Source: Pedobacter sp. AJM
GTDB lineage: Bacteria > Bacteroidota > Bacteroidia > Sphingobacteriales > Sphingobacteriaceae
Assembly: GCF_002197755.1 (NCBI RefSeq)
Contig: NZ_NHOT01000001.1
Span: 835,027 to 899,026, forward strand
Direction: 5' to 3'
Length of the DNA stretch: 64,000 nt
Below the pieces are notes generated by a model. That model was not told the DNA's origin. It did not search any database and saw nothing but the letters and a program-made list of their open reading frames with translations. The position numbers were made by a program, and so were the translations under genes. Shown here piece by piece: positions 45,201 to 53,119 of the stretch. Numbering within the stretch: the first letter of the stretch is position 1; every line of letters starts with the position of its first letter.

Positions 45201-45856
45201 TTCTTGTCTTCAATCTCCTGCTGAAGCTTAACGCGTTCATCAAAATCAACCGAAACTTTTCTGTAAAAGAATAATGTGATCAATATGGCCAGGATGGCGG
45301 CCACCATGATGAGAACGGGTGTGTAGGAGGTTAGTTTATTTAATTCTTCAGTACGCTCATTCAGTAACCTTTTTTCCTCGTTTACCATTTTGTTTACGGC
45401 AGAACGTGCCTGATCCATATAGGTTTTACCCTGAAGAAGCACGGTGGGGTCTATTTTACCCCCTAGTGATTTAATTTCAATAGTGGAGGAAATAATGCTC
45501 AGGCGCCTCACCAGTATATCTTTCAGTTCATGAATGGTTTTCTGCTGTGCCGGATTATCACTTGTAGCCAAAGCAATAGAGTCTATGGCTTTCATCGCTA
45601 CATCTCTGGCGCCCGTATAAGGTTCCAGAAATAATTTATTCCCGGTGAGCAGATAACCTCTTTGCCCGGTTTCAGCATCTTTCAATGTAGATATTACAGA
45701 TTCGAGGTTCAGGATAACCTGATCGCTATGTTTTACCAGTTCAGTGCTTCTGATCAGGTTACGAATGCTGACAAAAGAAGCGAGCGAACTAATAAAAAGA
45801 ATAATTAGCGACAAGCCTAAGCCTAAACGTAGATTATTTTTCAGCGTGGTTTTCAT
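42269..45856 (-). CDS. Hybrid histidine kinase: CHASE3-HAMP-GAF-coiled coil-HisKA-HATPase-REC-REC-REC
   Basis: A 1195-residue sensor. Helix 1 is near 12-32. A CHASE3 sensor follows (LKDAETGQRGYLLTGNKLFL), then helix 2 near 181-200 and a HAMP (RDDIGELSGSLNAMS). A GAF domain spans ~300-440 (SQIGAVYLFKDDGYLHL). A long E/Q-rich coiled coil (~440-540, ELQVQHNELEGMNAELEAQAQ) leads to HisKA (LANMSHELRTPLNSI) and the ATPase (NLLSNAIKFT, DTGVGIP, GGTGLGLSI). Three receivers follow with phospho-Asp in LLDIQLP, VILDMGIP and VLMDMMMP. The coiled coil resembles those in CheB/CheR/PAS fusion proteins. Confidence 0.92.
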   Translation of the reverse strand: MKTTLKNNLRLGLGLSLIILFISSLASFVSIRNLIRSTELVKHSDQVILNLESVISTLKDAETGQRGYLLTGNKLFLEPYTGARDVAMKAIDSIALATSDNPAQQKTIHELKDILVRRLSIISSTIEIKSLGGKIDPTVLLQGKTYMDQARSAVNKMVNEEKRLLNERTEELNKLTSYTPVLIMVAAILAILITLFFYRKVSVDFDERVKLQQEIEDKKSEMEKRIIAIKEIAHQISSGNYGVLLDTKSRDDIGELSGSLNAMSLSLKKSFDTLAENEWLQTGVANLNVRMVGEKDVFHLADDIIEFLVTYTKSQIGAVYLFKDDGYLHLKGKYALEGQNLLPVIELGQGLIGQAVKSGKNIIIDDVPDNELTITYATGNIKPAQLIVLPIIRNGISIGGLEIGAVKPLSDLQLHFLNLILSDVGSALLGAQNRQKLQQFLEETQAQSEELQVQHNELEGMNAELEAQAQKLQASEEELRVQQEELLQSNQELEERSSLLEEKNELIEIRNAEIQQKAEALELSTRYKSEFLANMSHELRTPLNSILLLSRLMAENEEMDKEHQEYAEVIQSSGQGLLSLIDEILDLSKIEAGKMELDQSNVKVSDIAANMRALFNPLAKEKSLELVIDHAEDVPEYFHTDKMRLEQIIKNLLSNAIKFTSNGAVKFNITKNEKLNALIFEVADTGVGIPADKQAMVFEAFQQADGSTRRKFGGTGLGLSISRELAKLLGGFIDLKSKESEGSVFTLTLPIDKNKGMEGAVPLMNVPSVPSIDVPVAKVNYLTVNAIPQEIEDDRNSIEPGDKVILIVEDDTPFAKMLLDFTRKRNYKGLVAVRGDVGIEMAKAYKPIAILLDIQLPVKDGWQVMEELKSDPDTRPIPVHIMSSLQVKKESLLKGAVDFINKPFAFEHMQEIFSKLEHALSRHPKKVLIVEENKQHAKALSYFLSNFNIQTEIVNEVGDSVSALHKPEVNCVILDMGIPDKHAYETLEVVKKTPGLENLPIIIFTGKNLSKGEENRIKQYADSIVVKTAHSYQRILDEAGLFLHLIEEKNKEKTKLPQKFSELQDVLKGKTVLVADDDVRNIFSLTKILEQHQMKVLAAIDGKEALKLLDENSDIDVVLMDMMMPELDGYETTTAIRQNLKYRNLPILAVTAKAMMGDREKCIAAGASDYISKPVDMDQLVSLLRVWLYENHYKS

Positions 45857-45879
45857 TAATATATTTTAGAAATCTTAGA

Positions 45880-47004
45880 TTATGGTAAGTTCAGCGGTTC
45901 AGTAGTCGGGATAATAAAATAAAATTCAGAGCCTTCATCCGGCACACTGTTAACGCCAATGGTACCGCTATGCCTGTTGATAATTTCAGAACAGATATAC
46001 AATCCAATTCCCAGGCCATTAAAGCGGTTACTGTGTTCCTCTACACGGTAAAATTTATCAAAAATTTTAGCCTGCTGTTCTTTAGAAATACCTATACCGA
46101 AATCTTTAACAGCCAGGTAAAGTTTGCCATCTTTAATATTGATAGTAACATTAACCTGATTGGTTCCGGGGGCATATTTAATGGCATTGGTAATAAAATT
46201 AATGACCACCTGCTCCAGGCGCATTTCGTCTCCGTAAATGTTTTCATTTGTTTTACCAAGTTTGTTGATGATAAAACCCGGATTGGATTGCTGCAGCATT
46301 TCAATGGCATTATTCACCATATTGTCTGCACAAAAGTACTGCATATTGAACTTCATCTTTCCACTTTCAATCTTCGAAATATCAAGCAGATCTACAATAA
46401 GCTCATTTAGTTTTTCCAGCTGAACACTTGCCTTTTGCAAATGATTTTGTGCCATGGTTTTATCATCCTTGTTCAGGCTGCGTTGAAGCAATTGAATATA
46501 GCCTTTAACACTGGTTAAGGGTGTTTTAAGCTCATGGCTGGCAATACTGATGAATTCGTCTTTTTTATTCTCAGCCTGTTTGCGAAATTCAATTTCTTCC
46601 AAAAGCTTTTCCTGTACTTCATTCAGTTTCCTGCTCTGCTCATAGATGCGGTAAAATGTTTTGATTTTAAGCAACAGGACATTAATATCGACAGGTTTTG
46701 TAATGTAATCCAATCCGCCGCTTAAATAACCCTTGGTTATAAACTTAAGCTCCGTATTTACTGCTGATAGAAAAATAATGGCCGTATCCTTTGCTTTGCT
46801 AAAACCGGAGATGGCCTCTGCAACCTCAAAACCATCCATATCCGGCATCTGAACATCCAGAATAATCAGCACATAGTTGTTTTTTAAAACTTTTTTTAGT
46901 GCGTCTTCACCTGATGATGCGGTATCCACCTCAAAATTATGTGCCTGCAGTACTTTTTGTAAGGAGATCAGGTTTTCAGGCCTGTCATCAACTATAAGGA
47001 TCAT
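45880..47004 (-). CDS. Soluble receiver-histidine kinase (REC-HisKA-HATPase)
   Basis: A 374-residue protein with no membrane helix. The receiver leads (ILIVDDRPENL, LIILDVQMPDMDGF, ITKPVD). A short coiled linker joins HisKA (FISIASHELKTPLTSVKGY) and the ATPase (VVINFITNAIKY, DFGIGISKEQQAKIF, GLGIGLYICSEI). Such proteins act as phosphate relays that read an upstream kinase. It is the first gene of the leftward signalling operon, 23 bases before the hybrid kinase. Confidence 0.9.
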   Translation of the reverse strand: MILIVDDRPENLISLQKVLQAHNFEVDTASSGEDALKKVLKNNYVLIILDVQMPDMDGFEVAEAISGFSKAKDTAIIFLSAVNTELKFITKGYLSGGLDYITKPVDINVLLLKIKTFYRIYEQSRKLNEVQEKLLEEIEFRKQAENKKDEFISIASHELKTPLTSVKGYIQLLQRSLNKDDKTMAQNHLQKASVQLEKLNELIVDLLDISKIESGKMKFNMQYFCADNMVNNAIEMLQQSNPGFIINKLGKTNENIYGDEMRLEQVVINFITNAIKYAPGTNQVNVTINIKDGKLYLAVKDFGIGISKEQQAKIFDKFYRVEEHSNRFNGLGIGLYICSEIINRHSGTIGVNSVPDEGSEFYFIIPTTEPLNLP

Positions 47005-47110
47005 TTTATATTATACAAATGAAAAGCTTAAGATAATTACGTTTGGTTCAGATACAAAAGATCTTTAAAATGTATACAAACAACCGGGTGCTTAAAAATG
47101 TTTTATTTAT

Positions 47111-47959
47111 TTACAAATTATTAGCATTGAAAGTATCACCTTGTTTCATATCACCAGTTTCAAAACCCTTTTTAAACCAAAAAACCCGCTGTGCTGAGGT
47201 ACCATGTGTAAAGGAATCAGGTTGTATATCACCATTGGCTTGTTTTTGTAACTTATCATCACCAATAGCATTAGCTGCTGTTAAGGCTTCTTCTATGTCA
47301 CCCTCTTCCAGTTTAAAATCCTTTAGGTTTTGAGCGTGATGCGCCCAGAGACCGGCAAAAAAATCAGCCTGCAATTCCAATTTTACAGATAACCTGTTAT
47401 ATTCTTTCTCACTTACTTGGCCACGAGCCTGATCCAGTTTTTCAGAAATCCCTAATAAGTTCTGCACGTGATGACCCACTTCATGTGCAATCACATAGGC
47501 TTGAGCAAAATCACCGGCGGCACCAAACCGGTTTTTTAAATCATCATAAAATGATAAATCGATATAAACTTTATGATCGCCCGGGCAGTAAAACGGCCCT
47601 ACATCTGCACTTGCATTTCCACAAGCTGTTTGAACACCATCTCTGAATAATACAAGTTTCGGATTTTCATACGTTTGACCCATTTTTTGGAATTCCTGCT
47701 CCCACACTTCATATGTTGATTGCAAAATATTAGAAACAAAGCGACCTTGCTCGTCCTCGGGAACCCCCATCTTTCCTTCTACTTGTGCGCCTCCTGCATT
47801 TCCCGGCACCTGACTCACTAGTCCTGTTAAGTCCTTACCAAAAATTAGCCCTAGAACAACAACAATAATTCCAACGCCACCCCCTAAAATTGTTCGTCCA
47901 CCGCCACCACTACTTCTTCTATCTTCAACGTCGCCGCTACCTTTACCAAACCACTGCAT
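47111..47959 (-). CDS. Neutral zinc metallopeptidase, YpfJ family
   Basis: A 282-residue membrane-anchored metallopeptidase. After a Gly-rich stretch (RRSSGGGGRTILGGGVG) comes a single helix, then the family core with the zinc motif AHEVGHHVQNLLG (near residue 156) and the downstream ELQADFFAGLWAHHA glutamate ligand site. The ATG at 47959 gives MQWFGKGSGDVEDRRSSG, the usual family start; a GTG at 47998 extends the frame by 13 residues without support. Substrate unknown. Confidence 0.88.
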   Translation of the reverse strand: MQWFGKGSGDVEDRRSSGGGGRTILGGGVGIIVVVLGLIFGKDLTGLVSQVPGNAGGAQVEGKMGVPEDEQGRFVSNILQSTYEVWEQEFQKMGQTYENPKLVLFRDGVQTACGNASADVGPFYCPGDHKVYIDLSFYDDLKNRFGAAGDFAQAYVIAHEVGHHVQNLLGISEKLDQARGQVSEKEYNRLSVKLELQADFFAGLWAHHAQNLKDFKLEEGDIEEALTAANAIGDDKLQKQANGDIQPDSFTHGTSAQRVFWFKKGFETGDMKQGDTFNANNL

Positions 47960-48058
47960 AATTTTATTTTTTATTTGAATGAATAACCTTGTATTCACTC
48001 AATTGTTAGGCTAAAGTAGAAAATTTTTTAAGCAATATTTTTTGCTAACAAATTAGAT

Positions 48059-48088
48059 ACAAAAAGAGCCATATAAATGATATGGCCC
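48059..48088 (-). terminator. Terminator after gltX
   Basis: GAGCCATAT (48066-48074) pairs with ATATGGCCC (48080-48088), with one G-U pair. The A-run to the left gives a T-run on the complement strand. Confidence 0.72.
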
Positions 48089-48112
48089 TTTCTTTAATCA
48101 AACTTAAAAAGA

Positions 48113-49621
48113 TTAGTCATTAAAAACCTCAATGGCTCTTTCAATTCGGTTTTTTGTTTCTTGTACGCCCAATAAGATTGCAATATCAAAAACACCAGGT
48201 CCAAATTTGCCGCCTACCAGCATAATCCGGAAAGGCAACATCAGTTCGCCGGGTTTAAATCCCTTTTCTGTTGCCAAAGCCTTGAAAGCTTCTTCTGCTG
48301 AAACCGCATCATTAAGAGATAAATTTTCAGAAAAAGCATTAAAAAAGTCAGCCTTTTCTGTCGTCCATTTTGGTTTAACAGATGCCACGTCATATTCTCC
48401 CGGACTGGCGAAAAAATACCCGCTCTGCGCTACGAAATCTGGCAAAAGTGTACAACGATCTTTGATCAGGTCAATTATTGTATTTAAAAAGTCAGCATCA
48501 CTTACTTCAATGCCAGCCTTTTGCAATTCAGCTTTTACGCTTGGTGCTAAACGCTCAGCACTTTGTGTTTTAATCCACTCATGATTATACCATTTTGCTT
48601 TTTCGAAATCAAACTTTGCCCCTGCTTTACTGATTCTATCTATAGAGAATTTTTCTTCCAGTTCACCTAATGAAAATAATTCCTGGTCAGTCCCGTCATT
48701 CCAACCCAATAAGGCCAGCATATTCACGAAAGCTTCAGGAAGAAAACCCATTTCTTTAAAGCCTTTGGTGATGTCATTGGTTTTAGGATCTGTCCAGTTC
48801 ATGGCATACACCGGGAAACCTAAACGGTCGCCATCACGCTTGCTTAACTTACCATGGCCGTCAGGCTTCAGAATTAAAGGTAAATGGGCCCATTGTGGCA
48901 TATCGCTTTCCCATCCCAGATATTTCCATAATAAAATATGTGTTGGTGCTGAGGGCAACCATTCTTCACCCCGGAAAGCATGGGTAATTTCCATGGCCTT
49001 ATCATCAACTACTACAGCTAAATGATAGGTAGGCATGCCATCTGCTTTTAATAAAACCTTATCATCAACCAATGACGTTTCAAAGCTGACATCTCCACGA
49101 ATTAAATCATTAAAATGCACAATTTCATTTTCAGGCACTTTAATGCGGATAACATGTGGTATTTTCGCTGCCAGCAAATCTTCTACTTCGCTTATGGTCA
49201 ATGTTAAAGAGTTCCGCATTTCCATCCTCGTAGCCTGGCCATACTGAAAATTCGGAATTTCCTTTCGCTTTGCATCCAGCTCCTCAGGGGTATCAAAGGC
49301 ATAATAAGCATAACCATCGCTGATCAACTGCTCTGCAAACTTCCTGTAACTGGGTTTACGTTCACTCTGGCGATATGGCCCGTAATTACCCGGCTTGGAA
49401 GGGCTCTCATCTGGCGTAATGCCACACCAGTTTAAACAGTTTACAATATATTCTTCTGCACCTTCTACAAAGCGGTTCTGATCGGTATCTTCCACACGCA
49501 GCACAAAAGTTCCGTTGTTTTTTCTGGCAAACAAATAATTGAATAAAGCCGTGCGAACACCACCTAAATGCAGTCCTCCGGTTGGGCTTGGGGCAAATCT
49601 TACTCTAACTTTTTTATCCAT
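48113..49621 (-). CDS. gltX: Glutamyl-tRNA synthetase
   Basis: A 502-residue class I aminoacyl-tRNA synthetase charging tRNA-Glu. The HIGH-type site is HLGG at 18-21 in APSPTGGLHLGGVRTALFNYLFARK. The KMSKS-type loop is GKLSKRDGD. RVEDTDQNRF and RGEEWLPSAPTHILLWKYLGW are also typical. The frame continues 27 codons upstream into a heptamer repeat (49665-49699), but the ATG at 49621 (MDKKVRVRFAPSPTG) is the family start. Confidence 0.95.
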   Translation of the reverse strand: MDKKVRVRFAPSPTGGLHLGGVRTALFNYLFARKNNGTFVLRVEDTDQNRFVEGAEEYIVNCLNWCGITPDESPSKPGNYGPYRQSERKPSYRKFAEQLISDGYAYYAFDTPEELDAKRKEIPNFQYGQATRMEMRNSLTLTISEVEDLLAAKIPHVIRIKVPENEIVHFNDLIRGDVSFETSLVDDKVLLKADGMPTYHLAVVVDDKAMEITHAFRGEEWLPSAPTHILLWKYLGWESDMPQWAHLPLILKPDGHGKLSKRDGDRLGFPVYAMNWTDPKTNDITKGFKEMGFLPEAFVNMLALLGWNDGTDQELFSLGELEEKFSIDRISKAGAKFDFEKAKWYNHEWIKTQSAERLAPSVKAELQKAGIEVSDADFLNTIIDLIKDRCTLLPDFVAQSGYFFASPGEYDVASVKPKWTTEKADFFNAFSENLSLNDAVSAEEAFKALATEKGFKPGELMLPFRIMLVGGKFGPGVFDIAILLGVQETKNRIERAIEVFND

Positions 49622-49664
49622 AATTGCTATGTTGAGCGATTGACATGTGGCATATGGCGTATGA

Positions 49665-49699
49665 AACGCTTGACGCCAGACGCAAAACGCAAGACGGCA
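49665..49699. repeat. Five tandem 7-bp units, consensus GACGCAA
   Basis: AACGCTT, GACGCCA, GACGCAA, AACGCAA and GACGGCA stand head to tail between gltX and the kinase at 49846. Confidence 0.6.
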
Positions 49700-49845
49700 C
49701 AAAGATATGTTTTTCCTCCATTTTATGTTGTTTTCACGGGTAAGGAATCCATTATGCTTTTATCATGTTAACTTATCGTTTTTGAATAAAGCATAATGGT
49801 TTTCTGTTTTTTTCGTTTTGTTATCGTAATTTGGCTACCCAAAGC

Positions 49846-51051
49846 ATGAATCCTTATCAAAAGAAACGCCGCTGGAAGTTTTTCCTTCTCATATTCGCTA
49901 TCCTAATTGGCATTGCATCAGTATTTTACACCGATTCTTTTGTAAAAAAGATGGAACGCGAGGAAGCCAATCAGTTTCAGCTTTGGGTCAAGGTTCAGGA
50001 AAGATCCATGTTATTAATGGATAATGACAACTTTCGTGAGGTAGTAGAAAGTGTAAGGAAAAATACCAAGACACCTGTAATTGTTGTTGATTCTTCTCAA
50101 AACATTACCACCTATTTTGGTCTGGATTCTACGAAAACCAATTATTCAACAGATACCAAACTCACTTATGACAGTTTATATTTTGTTCATCAGTTAAGAA
50201 AAATGAGTGCGCAGCACAGGCCTTTAACCATGAATATTCTGGGCAGTAGCTATCAGGCTTATTATAAAGATTCGTTCATCCTGACACAGCTCCGCTATTT
50301 CCCCTATATTCAGATGGCGGTTATTTTTCTTTTCCTGCTTACGGCCTATGCAGCATTTAGTTCGGCACGGCGGGATGAACAGGACCATGTTTGGGTTGGC
50401 CTGGCCAAGGAAACCGCGCATCAGTTAGGCACTCCGATATCATCACTGATGGCGTGGACTGAACTCATGAAATCGAAATTTGATGCTGAAGATGATCCGC
50501 TTATTGCGGAGATGGAAAATGACATCAAACGCCTGGAAATTATTGCCGATCGCTTTTCAAAAATTGGCTCCAAACCTATCCTGGAAGATCATACGGTGTA
50601 CATTGTGGTTAGTGATTTTATCCGGTACTTTAAAGTCAGAACATCTGATAAAGTTAAATTCAGCATTTCAGGAGATGAACAGGTTCGGGCTTTATTAAAT
50701 ATTCCACTGTTTGACTGGGTGATTGAAAACCTGCTTAAAAATGCAGCCAATGCCATTGAAAATGAAGGGTCTATTTCCATTAACATTATTGAAAACCTGG
50801 CCAAAGAACAGGTATTTATTGATGTAACCGATACGGGAAAGGGCATTCCACGTTCCAAATTTGATGCGGTTTTTCAACCAGGCTATACCACCAGAAAGCG
50901 TGGCTGGGGCTTAGGCCTTTCCCTTACGAAAAGGATTGTAGAGAATTACCATAGCGGAGAAATCTTTGTAAAAGATTCTGAAGTAGGCAGGGGAACAACA
51001 TTTAGAATAATATTAAAAAGCAGCTTAAGATATGAACCGACCACAGCCTAA
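49846..51051 (+). CDS. Membrane sensor histidine kinase
   Basis: A 401-residue kinase with two membrane helices (FFLLIFAILIGIASVFYTDSF and MAVIFLFLLTAYAAFS) enclosing a ~120-residue periplasmic sensor region. The H-box is diverged (AKETAHQLGTPISSLMAW), a form seen in several Bacteroidota kinases. The ATPase has NLLKNAANAIENEG, DTGKGIP and GWGLGLSLTKRIV. The ATG at 49846 is chosen over a TTG at 49831. The stop overlaps the DinB-like start by 20 bases, so the three genes 49846-51953 form an operon. Confidence 0.85.
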   Translation: MNPYQKKRRWKFFLLIFAILIGIASVFYTDSFVKKMEREEANQFQLWVKVQERSMLLMDNDNFREVVESVRKNTKTPVIVVDSSQNITTYFGLDSTKTNYSTDTKLTYDSLYFVHQLRKMSAQHRPLTMNILGSSYQAYYKDSFILTQLRYFPYIQMAVIFLFLLTAYAAFSSARRDEQDHVWVGLAKETAHQLGTPISSLMAWTELMKSKFDAEDDPLIAEMENDIKRLEIIADRFSKIGSKPILEDHTVYIVVSDFIRYFKVRTSDKVKFSISGDEQVRALLNIPLFDWVIENLLKNAANAIENEGSISINIIENLAKEQVFIDVTDTGKGIPRSKFDAVFQPGYTTRKRGWGLGLSLTKRIVENYHSGEIFVKDSEVGRGTTFRIILKSSLRYEPTTA

Positions 51052-51541
51052 CGAATACCCGATCTGGGCAGAAGCCTACATTAGCAAGGTTAATCAGGAT
51101 ATTTTCGAAATTCTGGAAGAACAGGTTTTTAGTGTTCCGGCTTTGTTTGCAAGAAATCAAGACAAAGAAAACTTTGCCTATGCGGCGCATAAGTGGACAC
51201 TAAAAGAAATGCTCGGCCATATTATTGATTGCGAGCGCATTTTTGCCTACCGCATTACTTGTTTTGCCAGAAATGAGCAGCAGCACTTACCTGGTTTTAG
51301 TGAAGATGATTACGTTTCAAACGCCCGTTTCAGCGAAAGAAATTACGAAGACATGATTGAAGAGTTTGCTATGTTAAGAAAGGCGAACCTTTACCTATAC
51401 AGAAGTTTAAATGATGATGAACTTGATCGCGGAGGAACAGCATCTGGCCGGGCCATTAATATAAAATCTATTTTATTTGTTGCGGCGGGGCATATCATTC
51501 ATCATTTTGAAATCTTAAAACAACGTTATGATGTGGTTTAA
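51032..51541 (+). CDS. DinB-like four-helix-bundle protein
   Basis: A 169-residue protein of the DinB/YfiT metal-binding fold. The helices carry the expected His positions: AHKWTLKEMLGHIIDCERIFAYR and AAGHIIHHFEILKQRY. Members include thiol-dependent transferases, but most are unassigned. It overlaps the kinase by 20 bases and the thioesterase by 14 bases. Confidence 0.85.
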   Translation: MNRPQPNEYPIWAEAYISKVNQDIFEILEEQVFSVPALFARNQDKENFAYAAHKWTLKEMLGHIIDCERIFAYRITCFARNEQQHLPGFSEDDYVSNARFSERNYEDMIEEFAMLRKANLYLYRSLNDDELDRGGTASGRAINIKSILFVAAGHIIHHFEILKQRYDVV

Positions 51542-51953
51542 AGAATTTAACGTTGATGAATTAAATAGTCGGCCGAAAAATCATATCGGTGCATTGCTTG
51601 GCATCGAATTTACCGAAATTGGTGAGGACTTTATTAAGGGTACCATGCCTGTTGATGAACGCACCCATCAGCCTGCAGGCATTTTGCATGGTGGTGCCTC
51701 TGTGGTTTTAGCAGAGACTCTTGGCAGCATTGCCTCCTACATGTGTATCGATCCAGAAAAATACCTAGCTGTAGGTTTGGAAGTGAATGCCAATCACCTC
51801 AGACCGGTAAAAAGCGGGCTTGTAACCGGAATATGCAAAATTATCCACCGCGGTGGCAAAACCCATATCTGGGACATTAAACTTTATGACGACCGGGGCA
51901 AAATGAGTTGCATCAGCCGTTTAACGGTAGCCATTATCAATAAGCCGCAATAA
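51528..51953 (+). CDS. Hotdog-fold thioesterase (PaaI/YdiI-like)
   Basis: A 141-residue acyl-CoA thioesterase fold. The signature HQPAGILHGGASVVLAETLGSIAS holds the catalytic Glu and the HGG turn, and VGLEVNANHLRPV the second strand. Possible roles include menaquinone-pathway DHNA-CoA hydrolysis or acyl-CoA proofreading; the neighbours do not decide it. Last gene of the kinase-DinB operon, followed by a strong hairpin. Confidence 0.85.
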   Translation: MMWFKEFNVDELNSRPKNHIGALLGIEFTEIGEDFIKGTMPVDERTHQPAGILHGGASVVLAETLGSIASYMCIDPEKYLAVGLEVNANHLRPVKSGLVTGICKIIHRGGKTHIWDIKLYDDRGKMSCISRLTVAIINKPQ

Positions 51954-51987
51954 AAATTGCCGATGACCTTTGACCATCGGCAATTTT
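51953..51987. terminator. Bidirectional terminator between convergent genes
   Basis: AAAATTGCCGATG (51953-51965) pairs perfectly with CATCGGCAATTTT (51975-51987). It serves the thioesterase on + and the DUF6249 gene on -. Confidence 0.75.
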
Positions 51988-51998
51988 ACCTAAATGAC

Positions 51999-52364
51999 CT
52001 ATTTCAGGGGCTGATGATCAATGGCTTTCTTTTCGATAATAAAAGAAGTGATCAATCCAAGTCCGCCAAAAACACCCAGGAAACCAAAGTAAATGGCCGC
52101 GGCCTGACTTTCTTCATTATGGGTCATCTCTGATCCAAATATGCTCCTTACCGTAAGCAGCGCGACCAACAGGCCCAGGCCTAAACCAACCATTAACAAG
52201 CCGAATTTTAAACTTAAGTAAGGCCTTGGTATTGATTTTGAAATGCCCGGATCGATTCCGCGTTCAATCATAGCCATTTTTTCCTTGTTGGACAGATAAC
52301 GGATGCCAAAGATCATTGCAAATGTGCCCAGGAAGAATGTAATCGGAACTAATATTGCTTGCAT
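51999..52364 (-). CDS. DUF6249 small membrane protein
   Basis: A 121-residue protein with three helices: AILVPITFFLGTFAMIFGIRYL, LKFGLLMVGLGLGLLVALLTV and AIYFGFLGVFGGLGLITSFII. Between the first two is the conserved KEKMAMIERGIDPG segment of the family. It is monocistronic and its role is unknown. Confidence 0.8.
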   Translation of the reverse strand: MQAILVPITFFLGTFAMIFGIRYLSNKEKMAMIERGIDPGISKSIPRPYLSLKFGLLMVGLGLGLLVALLTVRSIFGSEMTHNEESQAAAIYFGFLGVFGGLGLITSFIIEKKAIDHQPLK

Positions 52365-52487
52365 AATAATATTTTTTTATGTTAATTTTTGTTTCTATCT
52401 ATTTGAACCGTGTTCTGTGTATTATGACAACACCATTTCCAATCAGGTTACATGCCGTAGAAAAAAAAATCAATAGCTTTACAGATC

Positions 52488-53051
52488 TTGCATCAGCCAT
52501 TAAAAAATATAGAAATCTTTACATCACTCAGCGATGCGGCATTTGCTGAAATCGCGAGGTATATCCGGATGGTCAGTTATCCTAAAGGAACATTACTGAT
52601 TCACGCAGATAAAGTAGAACCTTATTTTTATATTCTCCAAAGCGGCATTGCCAGAGCTTATTCTGATGGTGAAAATCAACAAATTACTTTTTGGTTTGGA
52701 GAAAGCGGGAGCGTATTGTTTTCCTTCAACAGCTACATTAATAATAAGCCTGGATACGAAAACATCGAACTTTTAGAGGATTGTACATTGATTCAAATTC
52801 GGCTTACAGATTTATTTAAACTGTATAATGCAAATACAGAAATCGCGAACTGGGGACGAAAAATGGCTGAACATGAACTAATCGCAACCGAACGGCGATT
52901 AATTGACAGGTCATTCAAAAGTGCGGCAGAGCGGTATCAAGAATTCGCCGGTCATTCGCCATCGCTGCTCAAACGGGTGGCCTTAAAGCATATCGCTTCT
53001 TATTTGGGGGTTACACAGGTTACCTTAAGTAGAATCAGAGCTGAAAAATAA
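52488..53051 (+). CDS. Crp/Fnr family transcriptional regulator
   Basis: A 187-residue protein with a cyclic-nucleotide-binding fold (residues ~10-125, SYPKGTLLIHADKVEPYFYILQSGIARAYSDGENQQITFWFGESG). A truncated C-terminal HTH follows (LLKRVALKHIASYLGVTQVTLSRIRAEK). The usual start is a TTG at 52488 (MHQPLKNIEIFTSLSD); the first ATG is 30 codons later inside the domain. It precedes a SugE-type exporter by 69 bases, which it may regulate; this is positional inference. Confidence 0.85.
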   Translation: MHQPLKNIEIFTSLSDAAFAEIARYIRMVSYPKGTLLIHADKVEPYFYILQSGIARAYSDGENQQITFWFGESGSVLFSFNSYINNKPGYENIELLEDCTLIQIRLTDLFKLYNANTEIANWGRKMAEHELIATERRLIDRSFKSAAERYQEFAGHSPSLLKRVALKHIASYLGVTQVTLSRIRAEK

Positions 53052-53096
53052 TGCTATTTTTTAACAAATGTAAAAGGTGCGCTGAATGGTGCTTGA

Positions 53097-53104
53097 TACC
53101 TTTG
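53097..53104 (+). promoter_or_regulatory. TAnnTTTG -7 element before the SMR exporter
   Basis: TACCTTTG is an exact match 15 bases before the ATG at 53120. It lies between the Crp-like stop and this start, so the exporter has its own promoter. No -33 TTTG is seen. Confidence 0.45.
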
Positions 53105-53119
53105 TGCAAACACATTTAT

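Noticed and set aside
49622..49702. 27-codon upstream extension of gltX
   Set aside because: It reads through a heptamer tandem repeat, and MDKKVRVRFAPSPTG is the normal family start.
53051..53119. Upstream extension of the SMR transporter
   Set aside because: SMR proteins start at the first helix and are ~105 residues; the ATG at 53120 fits and has its own -7 box in the extension.
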